42,842 bases of DNA from contig RFPC01000015.1 in NCBI GenBank assembly GCA_009926305.1, positions 1 to 42,842 on the forward strand, given 5' to 3'. Under the pieces are notes generated by a model that saw only the letters and a list, made by a program, of their open reading frames with translations, was not told where the DNA came from and did no database searches. Shown here piece after piece: positions 6,941-15,835 of the stretch; position 1 is the first letter of the stretch; the number at the start of each line of letters is the position of its first letter. The position numbers were made by a program, and so were the translations under genes. Origin of the DNA: a bacterium (GTDB lineage Bacteria > Bdellovibrionota_C > UBA2361 > RFPC01).

Positions 6941-8431
6941 CTACTTACTGACAAGACTTAAAATCGTTTCTCGAGATTTTCTGATTACGAGGTCAATCTC
7001 ATCTGAGGAGATTAAAAACCAGGGCGTATAACGGAGGGAGTTCTTTCCTCCATGGATGACATTTACTCCTGTTCTTCTCAGCCGTTGCTCAGCCCCATCA
7101 TTTCCAACGACAAGAATCTCTGGCGAGAGTTCTGCTGACAAGAGGAGTCCTGTGCCCTGAACTTTTAGAATTAAGTCGGGAAGCTCTTGCTGAAGTGCTT
7201 GCAGCTTTGTAAGAAACTCTTTCCCTTTCGAGCAGATATTCTTTTCCAAAGATGGGGAGCATGCCTTTAAGACTTGAGAAGCAACATCAAGTGCGCGAGG
7301 AGCTGCCGTCATTGTATTTCCATACGTGCCTAACGCATATTCGTCAGCAGCCCACTGTTGCATTGCCAAAACGGAAAGTGGATATTGCCCGCCATTGAGA
7401 GCCTTAGAGTACACCTCCATATCAGGCGGTTCGCAGGTTTCAAACTCTGGATAGTCAATAACACTTAAGACTCCATGAGCCCTTAGACCAGCTTGGATTG
7501 AGTCGATGATGAGGAACGATCCGTGTTCTTTCGTCCGTGCTCTCGCAGCATCATAAAATTCACGGGAGAGCGGATAGCCTGGATTCCCTTCCCCCATGAC
7601 AGGTTCAAGGACCAGGGATTCGATGAAGCATTCTTCTCGAACGAGATTGTCAAAAAGTTCGTGAAATCGACTCACATCGTTTACGGGGACTTCAATCCAG
7701 TCTGAATGATCTGAGAAGGACGCCAATGCAGCCTCATATTTATTACTGGTTGAACCTGAGATTCGCGCAGCGCGGTAAGTGCGGCCATGGAATGAGCCTC
7801 GAAAACTCATTATTCGGACACGTTTCCCTCTATGCTGTCCCCCAGTATCTGTGGCTTTCTTCGCATGTGCATCGGAGATTCTCAGAGCGACTCCCATCGC
7901 CTCGGAACCGCTGTTCATAAAGATAAATTTAGAGAATGGACACTGCTGCGTTGAGTGTTTGTGACCAATCAAGGCCTTTAACTGTTTGCCGGTGCGATGC
8001 TGAGAAAAAGAGGGTGTCATGATATTCGCCATTGTTTGACGAGTTGCCATTGCTTCTCTTATGCAGTCTGGATCATGGCCATGCCCGAGCATTCCATACC
8101 CACCAGCTTCATAGATAACGGCTCCACCAGCGGTAACTATCCAAGGCCCGCGTGCAGCAAGTGGAACGTATGGGCTTGAAGTCTCGGGAGGATAGAAATT
8201 TAAGAAATCTTGTCCCAAAGATTGTTGAAGCGCATCTTCGGTGAGTTCTTTCAGTCCAGGAAACTCCAGATCGATGAATTGAATATTGTCGATTGCTTGC
8301 TCAATAGCCTGTCGTAATAGGGGATCACGCGAGAAAAAATATTCAACTTCATCGTTTGAAAGGCCGCAAACGCTACTCTGTCTCGTGAACGCGCGGAGTT
8401 GCTCCAGTAGTTTTACTCCAGTGTATCTCAT
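6941..8431 (-). CDS. PLP-dependent class III aminotransferase
   Basis: This 496-residue fold-type I aminotransferase (acetylornithine/4-aminobutyrate/lysine 6-aminotransferase group) shows the phosphate loop NSGSEA (173-178), FRGSFHGRT (210-218), the cofactor Asp in LIIDSIQAG (D310) and the Schiff-base Lys in YSKALNGGQYP (K343). The usual DEVQTGFGRTG stretch reads DSIQAGLRAHG here. That deviation, plus about 90 N-terminal residues before the conserved core, argues against simple ArgD or GabT. Substrate cannot be assigned; lysine 6-aminotransferase or a related omega-aminotransferase is possible. The gene stands alone on the minus strand, convergent with mntR (28-base gap), so its neighbours give no pathway clue. 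Confidence 0.87.
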   Translation of the reverse strand: MRYTGVKLLEQLRAFTRQSSVCGLSNDEVEYFFSRDPLLRQAIEQAIDNIQFIDLEFPGLKELTEDALQQSLGQDFLNFYPPETSSPYVPLAARGPWIVTAGGAVIYEAGGYGMLGHGHDPDCIREAMATRQTMANIMTPSFSQHRTGKQLKALIGHKHSTQQCPFSKFIFMNSGSEAMGVALRISDAHAKKATDTGGQHRGKRVRIMSFRGSFHGRTYRAARISGSTSNKYEAALASFSDHSDWIEVPVNDVSRFHELFDNLVREECFIESLVLEPVMGEGNPGYPLSREFYDAARARTKEHGSFLIIDSIQAGLRAHGVLSVIDYPEFETCEPPDMEVYSKALNGGQYPLSVLAMQQWAADEYALGTYGNTMTAAPRALDVASQVLKACSPSLEKNICSKGKEFLTKLQALQQELPDLILKVQGTGLLLSAELSPEILVVGNDGAEQRLRRTGVNVIHGGKNSLRYTPWFLISSDEIDLVIRKSRETILSLVSK

Positions 8432-8563
8432 GCCTATTTTCTATTCCCCCGATACAGCCCTCAACAACAAGAATGGTTCCATTGCTGATAACTCCTGCTA
8501 TGCCCGCTTAGGAATTAGCGAGAGTGCCTTTGGACGGCGACACTCAGTGAATACCATCTCCTT

Positions 8564-8592
8564 TGGATTCAACCCTTATTACCGTTATTATA
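8564..8592 (+). promoter_or_regulatory. Possible promoter for proS-trhO
   Basis: TTGGAT (8564-8569) and TATTAT (8587-8592) are separated by 17 bases, about 110 bases before the proS ATG. The -10 matches five of six; the -35 only three of six. The rest of the 8432-8705 gap holds nothing else I recognise. Confidence 0.35.
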
Positions 8593-8705
8593 GCGGCGCA
8601 TTCAACAAAGGGCGAGTTCTAAAAAGAGTAAGTATTGAGAAATATTGAGCAAGCGTCCATACTATTGTTCACTACCATGATGTACTTGGAGCTCTACAGA
8701 GTGTT

Positions 8706-10226
8706 ATGACGAAAAGCGAGAAGAATGCAATCTCTCCGCGGAGGGGAGAAGATTACCCTGAGTGGTACCAACAAATAGTCCGAGCTGCTGATTTAGCTGA
8801 GAACTCACCGGTCCGTGGATGTATGGTCATTAAGCCTTGGGGATACGGAATCTGGGAACGAATTCAAAGAGAGCTCGATGATCGAATCAAGGCTACAGGC
8901 CATGAAAATGCATACTTTCCACTTCTTATTCCGCTAAGCTTTCTTGAGCGAGAGGCTGAGCATGTCGAAGGATTTGCAAAGGAGTGTGCGGTCGTTACTC
9001 ATCATCGATTAGAAGAAAGAGATGGAAAGCTCATCCCAGCAGGTGAGCTTGATGAACCATTCGTCATTCGACCAACATCGGAGACGATTATCGGAGAAAC
9101 CTTCGCCAAATGGGTTCAGTCGTATAGAGACCTTCCCTTGTTGATCAATCAGTGGGCGAATGTGATGCGCTGGGAGATGCGGACAAGGTTGTTTCTGAGA
9201 ACTTCAGAATTTCTCTGGCAGGAAGGGCATACCGTACACGCTTCAGAGGCAGAAGCGATGGAAGAGACGATGAACATGTTAGAGGTGTATCGTGAGTTGG
9301 CAGAGGATGTAATGGCGATGCCAGTCTTCACGGGCGAGAAAAGTGCAGGCGAACGGTTCCCAGGGGCTGAGAGAACGTTCTGTATCGAAAGTATGATGCA
9401 AGATCGGAAGGCACTGCAGGCAGGCACCTCACATTACCTTGGACAAAACTTTTCAAAAGCGTCTGGAATTCGATTTGTAGACGAAAGTGGAGAAATCCAA
9501 TTTGGATACACTACGTCTTGGGGCGTTTCCACCAGACTAGTGGGCGGACTGATCATGACTCACGGGGATGATGATGGATTACGCTTGCCTCCAAAATTAG
9601 CTCCACAACAAATTGTTATTCTCCCCGTTATTCCAAAAGATGAGCATCGGGAAAGTGTTCTTGCATTTGCTGAGAGCCTTCAAAAGGAGCTTTCCTCCCT
9701 TCGCTATTCTGACGAGCGTGTTCGAGTGGTGGTTGATAAAAGAGATCTTCGAGGTGGAGAAAAGTCCTGGCAATGGGTTAAAAAGGGTGTTCCGATACGA
9801 ATAGAAGTAGGTCCACGAGATATCGAGAGTGATAAAGTCGTTTGTTATCGACGAGACCGTGGAGTAAAGGATAAAGAGTTCTTCGATAGAAGAGAGTTTG
9901 TCTCGCGCGTGCCAGAGATTCTGGAGACTATCCAAAACACCCTCTTTTCTGAGGCCAAATCGTATCGTGACTCGCATGTCAATACTGATATCACCAGCCT
10001 TGACGAGATGAAGGAGTTCTTTACTCCGCAAAATGTCGAGAAGCCCGAAATTCACGGAGGATTTGTACGGGCTCCCTGGTGTGGCGATCCAGATACGGAA
10101 CAAACGCTAGCCCAAATGAAGCTATCTATTCGATGTCTCCCATTCGATGGCAACCATGCTGAAGGAAAGTGTGTCGTTTCGGGCCGACCTGCTCAGCGCG
10201 AGGCGATAATTGCAAAATCATACTGA
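8706..10226 (+). CDS. proS: Proline--tRNA ligase, archaeal/eukaryal type
   Basis: This class II aminoacyl-tRNA synthetase charges tRNA-Pro. Motif 1 region is GCMVIKPWGYGIWERIQREL; motif 2 is FVIRPTSETIIGETFAKW followed by LINQWANVMRWEMRTR...LRTSEFLWQEGHT; motif 3 is GVSTRLVGGLIMTHGDD. An anticodon-binding domain follows (PQQIVILPVI onward), then a zinc-like C-terminal domain, ending in AKSY. The compact 506-residue form, without the large editing insertion of E. coli ProS, and the C-terminal aromatic end are features of the archaeal/eukaryal-type enzyme, which is found in scattered bacterial lineages. Followed 21 bases later by trhO, probably co-transcribed. Confidence 0.96.
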   Translation: MTKSEKNAISPRRGEDYPEWYQQIVRAADLAENSPVRGCMVIKPWGYGIWERIQRELDDRIKATGHENAYFPLLIPLSFLEREAEHVEGFAKECAVVTHHRLEERDGKLIPAGELDEPFVIRPTSETIIGETFAKWVQSYRDLPLLINQWANVMRWEMRTRLFLRTSEFLWQEGHTVHASEAEAMEETMNMLEVYRELAEDVMAMPVFTGEKSAGERFPGAERTFCIESMMQDRKALQAGTSHYLGQNFSKASGIRFVDESGEIQFGYTTSWGVSTRLVGGLIMTHGDDDGLRLPPKLAPQQIVILPVIPKDEHRESVLAFAESLQKELSSLRYSDERVRVVVDKRDLRGGEKSWQWVKKGVPIRIEVGPRDIESDKVVCYRRDRGVKDKEFFDRREFVSRVPEILETIQNTLFSEAKSYRDSHVNTDITSLDEMKEFFTPQNVEKPEIHGGFVRAPWCGDPDTEQTLAQMKLSIRCLPFDGNHAEGKCVVSGRPAQREAIIAKSY

Positions 10227-10247
10227 TTGAAAGCCTGAGAGATAGAA

Positions 10248-11144
10248 ATGAATAGTGAAAAGTATCCCATTGCAGTCACGACATTTTATACCTTTGCTCC
10301 CCTTAGTGAAGAAACGCTCAACGAATGGGAACAAAAAATCTTTACGTTTTCTGAGTCGAGTGGCTTATTTGGGCTGATTATTTCGGGTGCAGAGGGGTTA
10401 AATGCGACCGTTGCTGGCTCAGATGATACCATCGGCTCGTTTAAAGCACTTATTCGTTCAATCGATGGATTTCAAGATACTATTTTCAAAGATAGTAGAG
10501 CGGCAAGCATTCCATTTAAGCGATTTAAGATTAAGCGACGTGACGAGATTGTTACTCTGAAAAGACCAGAATTTGTGCCTGCTTCATCAAACAACAATCA
10601 CCTTTCACCAGAGGAGTGGGAGAAGGTGCTCCAAAGTGAAGAGGATTACGTTCTGATCGACACGAGGAATAGCTATGAGGTTGAGGTTGGCAAGTTTGAA
10701 GGTGCCATTGATCCGGAAATGCACATGTTCAGTGAGTTTGGCAACTTTATCGATCGAGCTGAGATTCCGAAAGAAAAGAAAGTTTTGATGTATTGTACCG
10801 GAGGTATTCGGTGTGAAAAAGCAATTCTCGAAATGCAGTCAAGAGGCTATGAAGATGTCTATCAGCTAGAGGGAGGTATCCTTAACTACCTCCAAAAATA
10901 TCCCAATTCAAAGTATGAAGGGGAGTGCTTCGTATTTGATCACCGCGTTGCAGTGAATCAGGAGCTGCTTCCATCGACTACCTTCAAATTATGTCCGCAC
11001 TGTGGAGATCCGGGCAATGTACGTGTGAGCTGTGCTCTTTGCGAATCAGAAGCCATTGTGTGTGCGGAGTGCAGGTCTCTCAGTTATGGAGAGACCTGCT
11101 CAAAGAACTGTGCGTATCATCTGCGAACTCAGTCGATAGGTTAG
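10248..11144 (+). CDS. trhO: TrhO, tRNA uridine-34 5-hydroxylase (rhodanese family)
   Basis: The 298-residue protein belongs to the YceA/TrhO family, which makes 5-hydroxyuridine at the wobble position of some tRNAs using O2. An acylphosphatase-like N-terminal domain (TTFYTF...GAEGLNATVAG) precedes a rhodanese domain with VLIDTRNSYEVEVGKFEGA and the catalytic loop MYCTGGIRCEKA (C183, C189). The family-specific FDHRVAV is at 230-236. The C-terminus carries paired cysteines (CPHCG, CALCE, CAECR, CSKNC) suggesting a zinc-binding tail. It lies 21 bases after proS in the same direction, linking two tRNA functions in one probable operon. Confidence 0.93.
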   Translation: MNSEKYPIAVTTFYTFAPLSEETLNEWEQKIFTFSESSGLFGLIISGAEGLNATVAGSDDTIGSFKALIRSIDGFQDTIFKDSRAASIPFKRFKIKRRDEIVTLKRPEFVPASSNNNHLSPEEWEKVLQSEEDYVLIDTRNSYEVEVGKFEGAIDPEMHMFSEFGNFIDRAEIPKEKKVLMYCTGGIRCEKAILEMQSRGYEDVYQLEGGILNYLQKYPNSKYEGECFVFDHRVAVNQELLPSTTFKLCPHCGDPGNVRVSCALCESEAIVCAECRSLSYGETCSKNCAYHLRTQSIG

Positions 11145-11215
11145 TTTGCGAGATCCTCGACAATGATCAATATGCAGGATGCCAGCGTTGTATTGTTGAA
11201 GCACAGTTGTTTGCT

Positions 11216-12112
11216 TTAACGACTGACTCTTGCTGCGCCATCAGCGATCGGAAAAGAAATCGTTCTTCCGTCCGTTAGCTGTGCAACGACATAAACATTA
11301 TCAGGGTAGCTCTTTCCGGAGCGCGAAAATCGAAAATGCGCTCGACCTCCATTATGAGAATCCCCACTAAATCGCCCTTCCTCAACAAGATTTTCTTTTG
11401 AGGGAGGCATTGCTTCATAGATGCCGGCCGAGAGAATATTCCCTGTATATTGAGATGGAAAGAGTACCACGAGCTTTCCATCGCTCTCTGAGCTTGGTTT
11501 CCAAAGGAATTCGCCAGACCCGCCAGAGGCATGCGTTCCAATGTTGTGAGTTGAAGGCAGGGTGTTTGATGGCGCATTTAAAGCGCGGCTCCCGATGTTG
11601 AGTTCTCCCGATTTTTCGCGACTTAGGATATCGATTGCTTTACGCGTAGCCTGGGACACAGACGCCGTTGCAATTGTATCATCGCCTGGTCCACCGCGGC
11701 CGTCATACAACGCATCAAGCCGTTCATCGAGTTGTGCAGCGCGAAATGAAATTCCGTTAACACGTTCTGCTACATCTTTCGTAACCAGACCGTTCTCTAC
11801 AAGCGATGAGAGGGCAGATTTAACCGCATCTTCAGCTGAGAGTCCTTGTTTTTGTGCTTTCTTAAATTGCTTCTCATAAGCACTTGCCAGAGATTGATCT
11901 TGCTCTTCAAGTAGGTAACGAACAAGCGCATGCTGAAAGGCTTCCTCATCAATTTCCCCGGTATTTCCAATCTTGAAAGGATCGCTATCAAGCGGGGGTG
12001 GAGCAGAGTTATCGAGTCCCATCTCACCATTTAACGTATTGATTCGTTGAGGTGTTAAAGCAAAATCGATTCTTGAGAGTGATTGCAGCGACGGATTAAT
12101 ATTCATATTCAA
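11216..12112 (-). CDS. Hypothetical protein, 298 residues
   Basis: I do not recognise a family. The protein begins MNMNINPSLQSLSRIDFALT, with no signal peptide or membrane segment. Residues about 50-120 are charged and helical (EEAFQHALVRYLLEEQDQSL). The middle is Gly/Ser/Asn-rich and flexible. The last 85 residues look beta-rich (GKLVVLFPSQYTGNILSAGIYE, then HFRFSRSGKSYPDNVYVVAQL), like a small all-beta sandwich. The gene is convergent with trhO. About 195 bases separate it from the next minus-strand gene upstream. Codon use looks like its neighbours. Confidence 0.75.
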   Translation of the reverse strand: MNMNINPSLQSLSRIDFALTPQRINTLNGEMGLDNSAPPPLDSDPFKIGNTGEIDEEAFQHALVRYLLEEQDQSLASAYEKQFKKAQKQGLSAEDAVKSALSSLVENGLVTKDVAERVNGISFRAAQLDERLDALYDGRGGPGDDTIATASVSQATRKAIDILSREKSGELNIGSRALNAPSNTLPSTHNIGTHASGGSGEFLWKPSSESDGKLVVLFPSQYTGNILSAGIYEAMPPSKENLVEEGRFSGDSHNGGRAHFRFSRSGKSYPDNVYVVAQLTDGRTISFPIADGAARVSR

Positions 12113-12307
12113 CTCCAGCGTTAAGTGAAAGGATGTCTCGTTCTCATTGTTATTCGTGAGGGTCGAATGATTTGTTTCGTGAATGAGTGCGGTTTATATC
12201 GAAGTGTCCCGTCTTATGTGCTGATTACACAGTGGGTTCCGCACTGACCTTGTCAATTTCGATTTGAATCAACGTTCATGTTTTCGAGTGTTGGAGCTGG
12301 TCTCGCC

Positions 12308-13303
12308 TTAGAGAGCAACAGAACGCTCTGCTTCTCGTTCCTCGTGATAGGCCTCGAGGTCCGCAGCACTCATCTGTATAGAGAAGAGTTTACTTAAGTA
12401 GGCTCTGCCTGAGTCTGCCAGGATACAAACAGCCACATCGTCTCGTTTTAGGTGTTGAAGTTGTGTCGACAGCGCATAGAGCACTGCGCCACTACTTGGT
12501 CCGACCAGATATCCCTTCCGAGCATACTCTCGAGCCGTTTGAAAGGCATGCTCATCATAAATGGGCACCACGGTATCAACAAGTTGGCGCTGTAGAACCT
12601 CTGAGAAGACATCTACTCCGATACCCTCAACTGCATAAGCTCGAGGAGTTTTTGCAGAGAGAAGCGAATGGGCAGAGTCCGCACCTGTTACTACTATTTG
12701 GGAGTTTTTCTCTTTCAGAAACTTTGAAGTGCCAGAGATTGTTCCGCAACTCCCCATCCCACAAAAGAAATGAGTTATCTCTCCATTTGTCTGTTCCCAT
12801 ATCTCGGGGCCAGTGGACGCGTAGTGTGCTTCTGCGTTTTTTACGTTGTAATATTGATTTGGCATGAACGCCCCAGGGATCTCTTGAGCCAGCTTCTGCG
12901 CTCTCTTGCTGTACGAGTCAGGATCATCGTGACTAGAAGCATCAGGAGCGATGTGGAGCTCTGCGCCATAGGCTCGGAGAGCAGCTTTCTTCTCAGAGCT
13001 GGTGTGTTTTGGAACAACGATGATGACACGATATCCCTTGACGGCTCCTATCATTGCAAGAGCAATTCCCTGATTGCCCGACGAGCCCTCAACGATAGTT
13101 CCTCCTGGCTTTAAGAGCCCACGTTCTTCGGCATCTTCTACCATGTACAGGGCAGCTCGGTCCTTGATACTTCCCCCAGGGTTAAGAAACTCTAATTTTG
13201 CGTATACGGTGGCCTCGGTCGGGAGATCTAAACGGACGAGTGGTGTGTTACCGATCAGAGAAAGCAGTGGATTCTGGAGATTTTGTAGAGTTTTTGTCGT
13301 CAT
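12308..13303 (-). CDS. Cysteine synthase / cystathionine beta-synthase-like PLP enzyme
   Basis: This 331-residue fold-type II PLP enzyme is of the CysK/CysM/CBS catalytic-domain family. The N-terminus has LLSLIGNTPLVRL, then the PLP lysine in NPGGSIKDRAAL (K47), the substrate loop EGSSGNQGIA and the phosphate-binding loop CGMGSCGTISGT. The late SerPLP contact is in SGRAYLSKLFS. The expected activity is beta-replacement on O-acetylserine or serine to make cysteine or cystathionine. The substrate loop reads SSGNQG rather than TSGNTG, as in CysM/CBS-like members, so I leave the symbol blank. It lies 105 bases downstream of fabD on the same strand. Confidence 0.9.
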   Translation of the reverse strand: MTTKTLQNLQNPLLSLIGNTPLVRLDLPTEATVYAKLEFLNPGGSIKDRAALYMVEDAEERGLLKPGGTIVEGSSGNQGIALAMIGAVKGYRVIIVVPKHTSSEKKAALRAYGAELHIAPDASSHDDPDSYSKRAQKLAQEIPGAFMPNQYYNVKNAEAHYASTGPEIWEQTNGEITHFFCGMGSCGTISGTSKFLKEKNSQIVVTGADSAHSLLSAKTPRAYAVEGIGVDVFSEVLQRQLVDTVVPIYDEHAFQTAREYARKGYLVGPSSGAVLYALSTQLQHLKRDDVAVCILADSGRAYLSKLFSIQMSAADLEAYHEEREAERSVAL

Positions 13304-13408
13304 TTCTTTTTCGTTTGTTATGCCACTTTTTGAATGATATCGATTATTTTCCTGTTAGACATCTTCATCGGAGCAATGCTACTCATGTGCTCTGCTCGTT
13401 GCGATATT

Positions 13409-14323
13409 TCAGACAATATCCTCATACTCACATATGTTCATCGTCTGAACGGTTTTGTTGATGCGACGCATGAGACCAGTGAGAACTTTACCGCTGCCAA
13501 ACTCAACACTATTCGTTACTCCGCATAATTGAATCGCACTTTCTACACATTCAACCCACCGTACCGAACCACATACCTGTTTTACAAGGTTTTCTCGAAT
13601 TATCTTCGGATCTTCCGTGAGTGCAGCAGAGACATTTTGAACGATTGGAAACTGAGGGGTATGAAGCTCTACCTCAGCAAGTAACGGGGCCAGTTGTTCT
13701 TCAGCTGGCTTCATAAGGCTACAGTGGAACGGAGCGCTCACCTGAAGTTTCTTTATCTTCCACGCAGGATTTTTTTCACAAAAAATTTCAATATCACCCG
13801 CCGTACCAGCAAGTACCACTTGTCCAGGAGCATTGATATTAGCCATTTGTACTGTCGTCCCTGCGCAGTCGGTAATAGCAGCCTTAATTTCGCTCAGCTC
13901 TTTGCCGAGTACAGCAATCATACTGCCTTCGCCTTCTTTCACTGCTCCTTGCATGAATTTCCCCCTATTATGGACGAGGAGGAGTGCATCTCGGAATGAA
14001 ATTGCTCCGCTTGCCACGAGCGCAGAGTATTCGCCAAGGCTATGTCCTGCAGCTACTTTAATCTGGATATCAGGATTTTTCTGTCTCCAGGCTTCATAAG
14101 CGATTACACTGACGGTGAGTAGGGCGGGCTGAGTAATCTCGGTTTTCGTAAGTTGTTCTATCGGTCCCTCAAAACAAACCGTTGATAGCTTCATGGAGAG
14201 CGCGTCATCTGCTTCTTGGAACCGTTCTTTTGCATGTGAAGAATTCTCGAAGAAGCTCTTGCCCATACCGACCATTTGAGCGCCTTGTCCGGGGAAAAGG
14301 GCAAAAATTGATGCATTTTCCAT
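13409..14323 (-). CDS. fabD: Malonyl-CoA:ACP transacylase
   Basis: FabD (304 residues) loads malonyl onto acyl carrier protein to start fatty-acid elongation. The N-terminal LFPGQGAQMVGMG, the nucleophile motif GHSLGEYSA (S95), the Arg/His region SAPFHCSLM near residue 200 and the Q-rich NVSAALTEDP-type tail are all as expected, and the length is typical. Unlike in many genomes, no other fab gene (fabH, fabG, acpP) is adjacent; a cysteine synthase-like gene follows instead. The start is the ATG at 14323, with GGAG ten bases upstream. Confidence 0.96.
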   Translation of the reverse strand: MENASIFALFPGQGAQMVGMGKSFFENSSHAKERFQEADDALSMKLSTVCFEGPIEQLTKTEITQPALLTVSVIAYEAWRQKNPDIQIKVAAGHSLGEYSALVASGAISFRDALLLVHNRGKFMQGAVKEGEGSMIAVLGKELSEIKAAITDCAGTTVQMANINAPGQVVLAGTAGDIEIFCEKNPAWKIKKLQVSAPFHCSLMKPAEEQLAPLLAEVELHTPQFPIVQNVSAALTEDPKIIRENLVKQVCGSVRWVECVESAIQLCGVTNSVEFGSGKVLTGLMRRINKTVQTMNICEYEDIV

Positions 14324-14531
14324 GTATTCATTTCTCCGTAAAATTAAGGTGGAAAGCTTATCGAGTTGACCAGATTTTGTCCATTTTTTCAGGTGGATAC
14401 CCAGACTTTCCAGAGGAAATCACTATATGTAATCTTAATGGGTTATAGAAGATTTCCGTCAAGATATCTGAAAAATATGCCGACCTTTCCATGTATCAGC
14501 CGAGAAAGTGTGTGTTCTTAGTGTGGTTTTC

Positions 14532-15662
14532 ATGATGTTGTCAGACGAAGAATCAAATCTTCCATCAATCCTGCTCGTTGATGATAACGAGACTATTCTT
14601 CAAATGCTCAGAACGCTTTTTCGTGCGAACGGGTTTCAAGTGCAATCTGCGATGAACGGAGTGGCAGCTCTAGACCTCGTTCAAAAAGGAAGATGCGATA
14701 TCGTTATTTGTGATGTCATGATGCCTCAGCTGGGAGGATTTGATTTTCTGAAAGAAGTTCGCGCAATTCCCGAGGCCTCTCATATCCCATTTGTTTTCTT
14801 GTCAGCGTTAGCAGAAAAGGAAGAGGTTCATGCTGGCTTGAAGAGTGGAGTGGATGACTACGTGACCAAGCCATTTGATCCAGAGCACCTCCTTGCGGTT
14901 GTTCGTGGAAAACTAACGCGTTCAAGTGAATTACATGCGCGAGGAGTGCAACTCCAAGAGAAATTTCAAAAACGGGTTATTCATACTCTCTCACATGAGT
15001 TTCGTACACCTTTAGTAGCGATTAATACAGGGGCAGAGCTCTTGCTGGAACATGCTGAATCGCTCTCGGAAGACCGAACGCGAACATTGCTTGAGGCTAT
15101 CTATCGAGGAGGGCAGCGTCTCGAGCGTCTCGTGAATGATTTTATGCTCATCCAACAAGTAGAAGCTGGCATAGCAGGTCGATTATTTCAGGAACGAGCT
15201 GAGCATATGGTGGTGGCGGATCTCGTTCAGGAGACGATGGAGTCACAGTATGACGCTGAGCTCTGTAATGAATGCTCATTTTCTTTCAAGAATCAGGCTC
15301 CTCATCAGAAAGCCTATCTTTATCGACCGCAATTTCAGGACGTCATGGTGCGAATCTTCGAGAATGCTGGGAAATTTTCGAGTAAGGGAGGTGCTATCGA
15401 AGTGCAGTTAAGACGTGAAGATGGATATTTAGTGCTGGAGGTCCATGATAGGGGAATTGGTGTCTCGTCTTCGCAGGTAGAGCAGGCGATGGAGATGTTT
15501 GGTCAGGTAGGAAGAGAGACGTTGGAGCAACAGGGCGGGGGGCTAGGCCTCGCTCTCGTGAGCCGTTACATTGAGCTGTTTAGCGGAAGTTTCGCTCTTC
15601 ATGAGCGGGAAGGGGGTGGAACGACCGCGCAGATTCGAATACCTATTTCTCAGAGCGCTTAA
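14532..15662 (+). CDS. Response regulator-histidine kinase hybrid (REC-HisKA-HATPase)
   Basis: Residues 12-127 are a receiver domain: VDDNE at the acidic pocket, phospho-acceptor D61 in VICDVMMP, and K113 in TKPF. HisKA follows, with phospho-acceptor H155 in HTLSHEFRTP. The HATPase_c domain has N-box FENAGKF (N278), G1 DRGIG and G2 GGGLGLAL. The protein is soluble with no membrane segment, so input comes from phosphorylation of its own receiver or a partner. Receiver-first kinases act in phosphorelays. GTG at 14508 is an alternative start; I chose ATG 14532 because the receiver domain begins soon after it. No output regulator is adjacent, so its target is unknown. Confidence 0.92.
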   Translation: MMLSDEESNLPSILLVDDNETILQMLRTLFRANGFQVQSAMNGVAALDLVQKGRCDIVICDVMMPQLGGFDFLKEVRAIPEASHIPFVFLSALAEKEEVHAGLKSGVDDYVTKPFDPEHLLAVVRGKLTRSSELHARGVQLQEKFQKRVIHTLSHEFRTPLVAINTGAELLLEHAESLSEDRTRTLLEAIYRGGQRLERLVNDFMLIQQVEAGIAGRLFQERAEHMVVADLVQETMESQYDAELCNECSFSFKNQAPHQKAYLYRPQFQDVMVRIFENAGKFSSKGGAIEVQLRREDGYLVLEVHDRGIGVSSSQVEQAMEMFGQVGRETLEQQGGGLGLALVSRYIELFSGSFALHEREGGGTTAQIRIPISQSA

Positions 15663-15835
15663 GGCATTGTTCAGAAGAGGGAGGATAGCGAGCTCGAAAT
15701 TTTTAGTGCGCACTTACCCACCTGTTCAGAACTCTTTTTGGTGACTTCTGAAGATGCATGCTTGTCCGATTGTGAGAGGAGTGAGACTATTGATTTGGCA
15801 GTTTATTCTGCAGAAAAAATCTCCTCATTGGTGTT

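Noticed and set aside
8286-8648. 120-codon plus-strand frame overlapping the aminotransferase start
   Set aside because: About half is antisense to the aminotransferase, composition is not protein-like, and no binding site precedes it.
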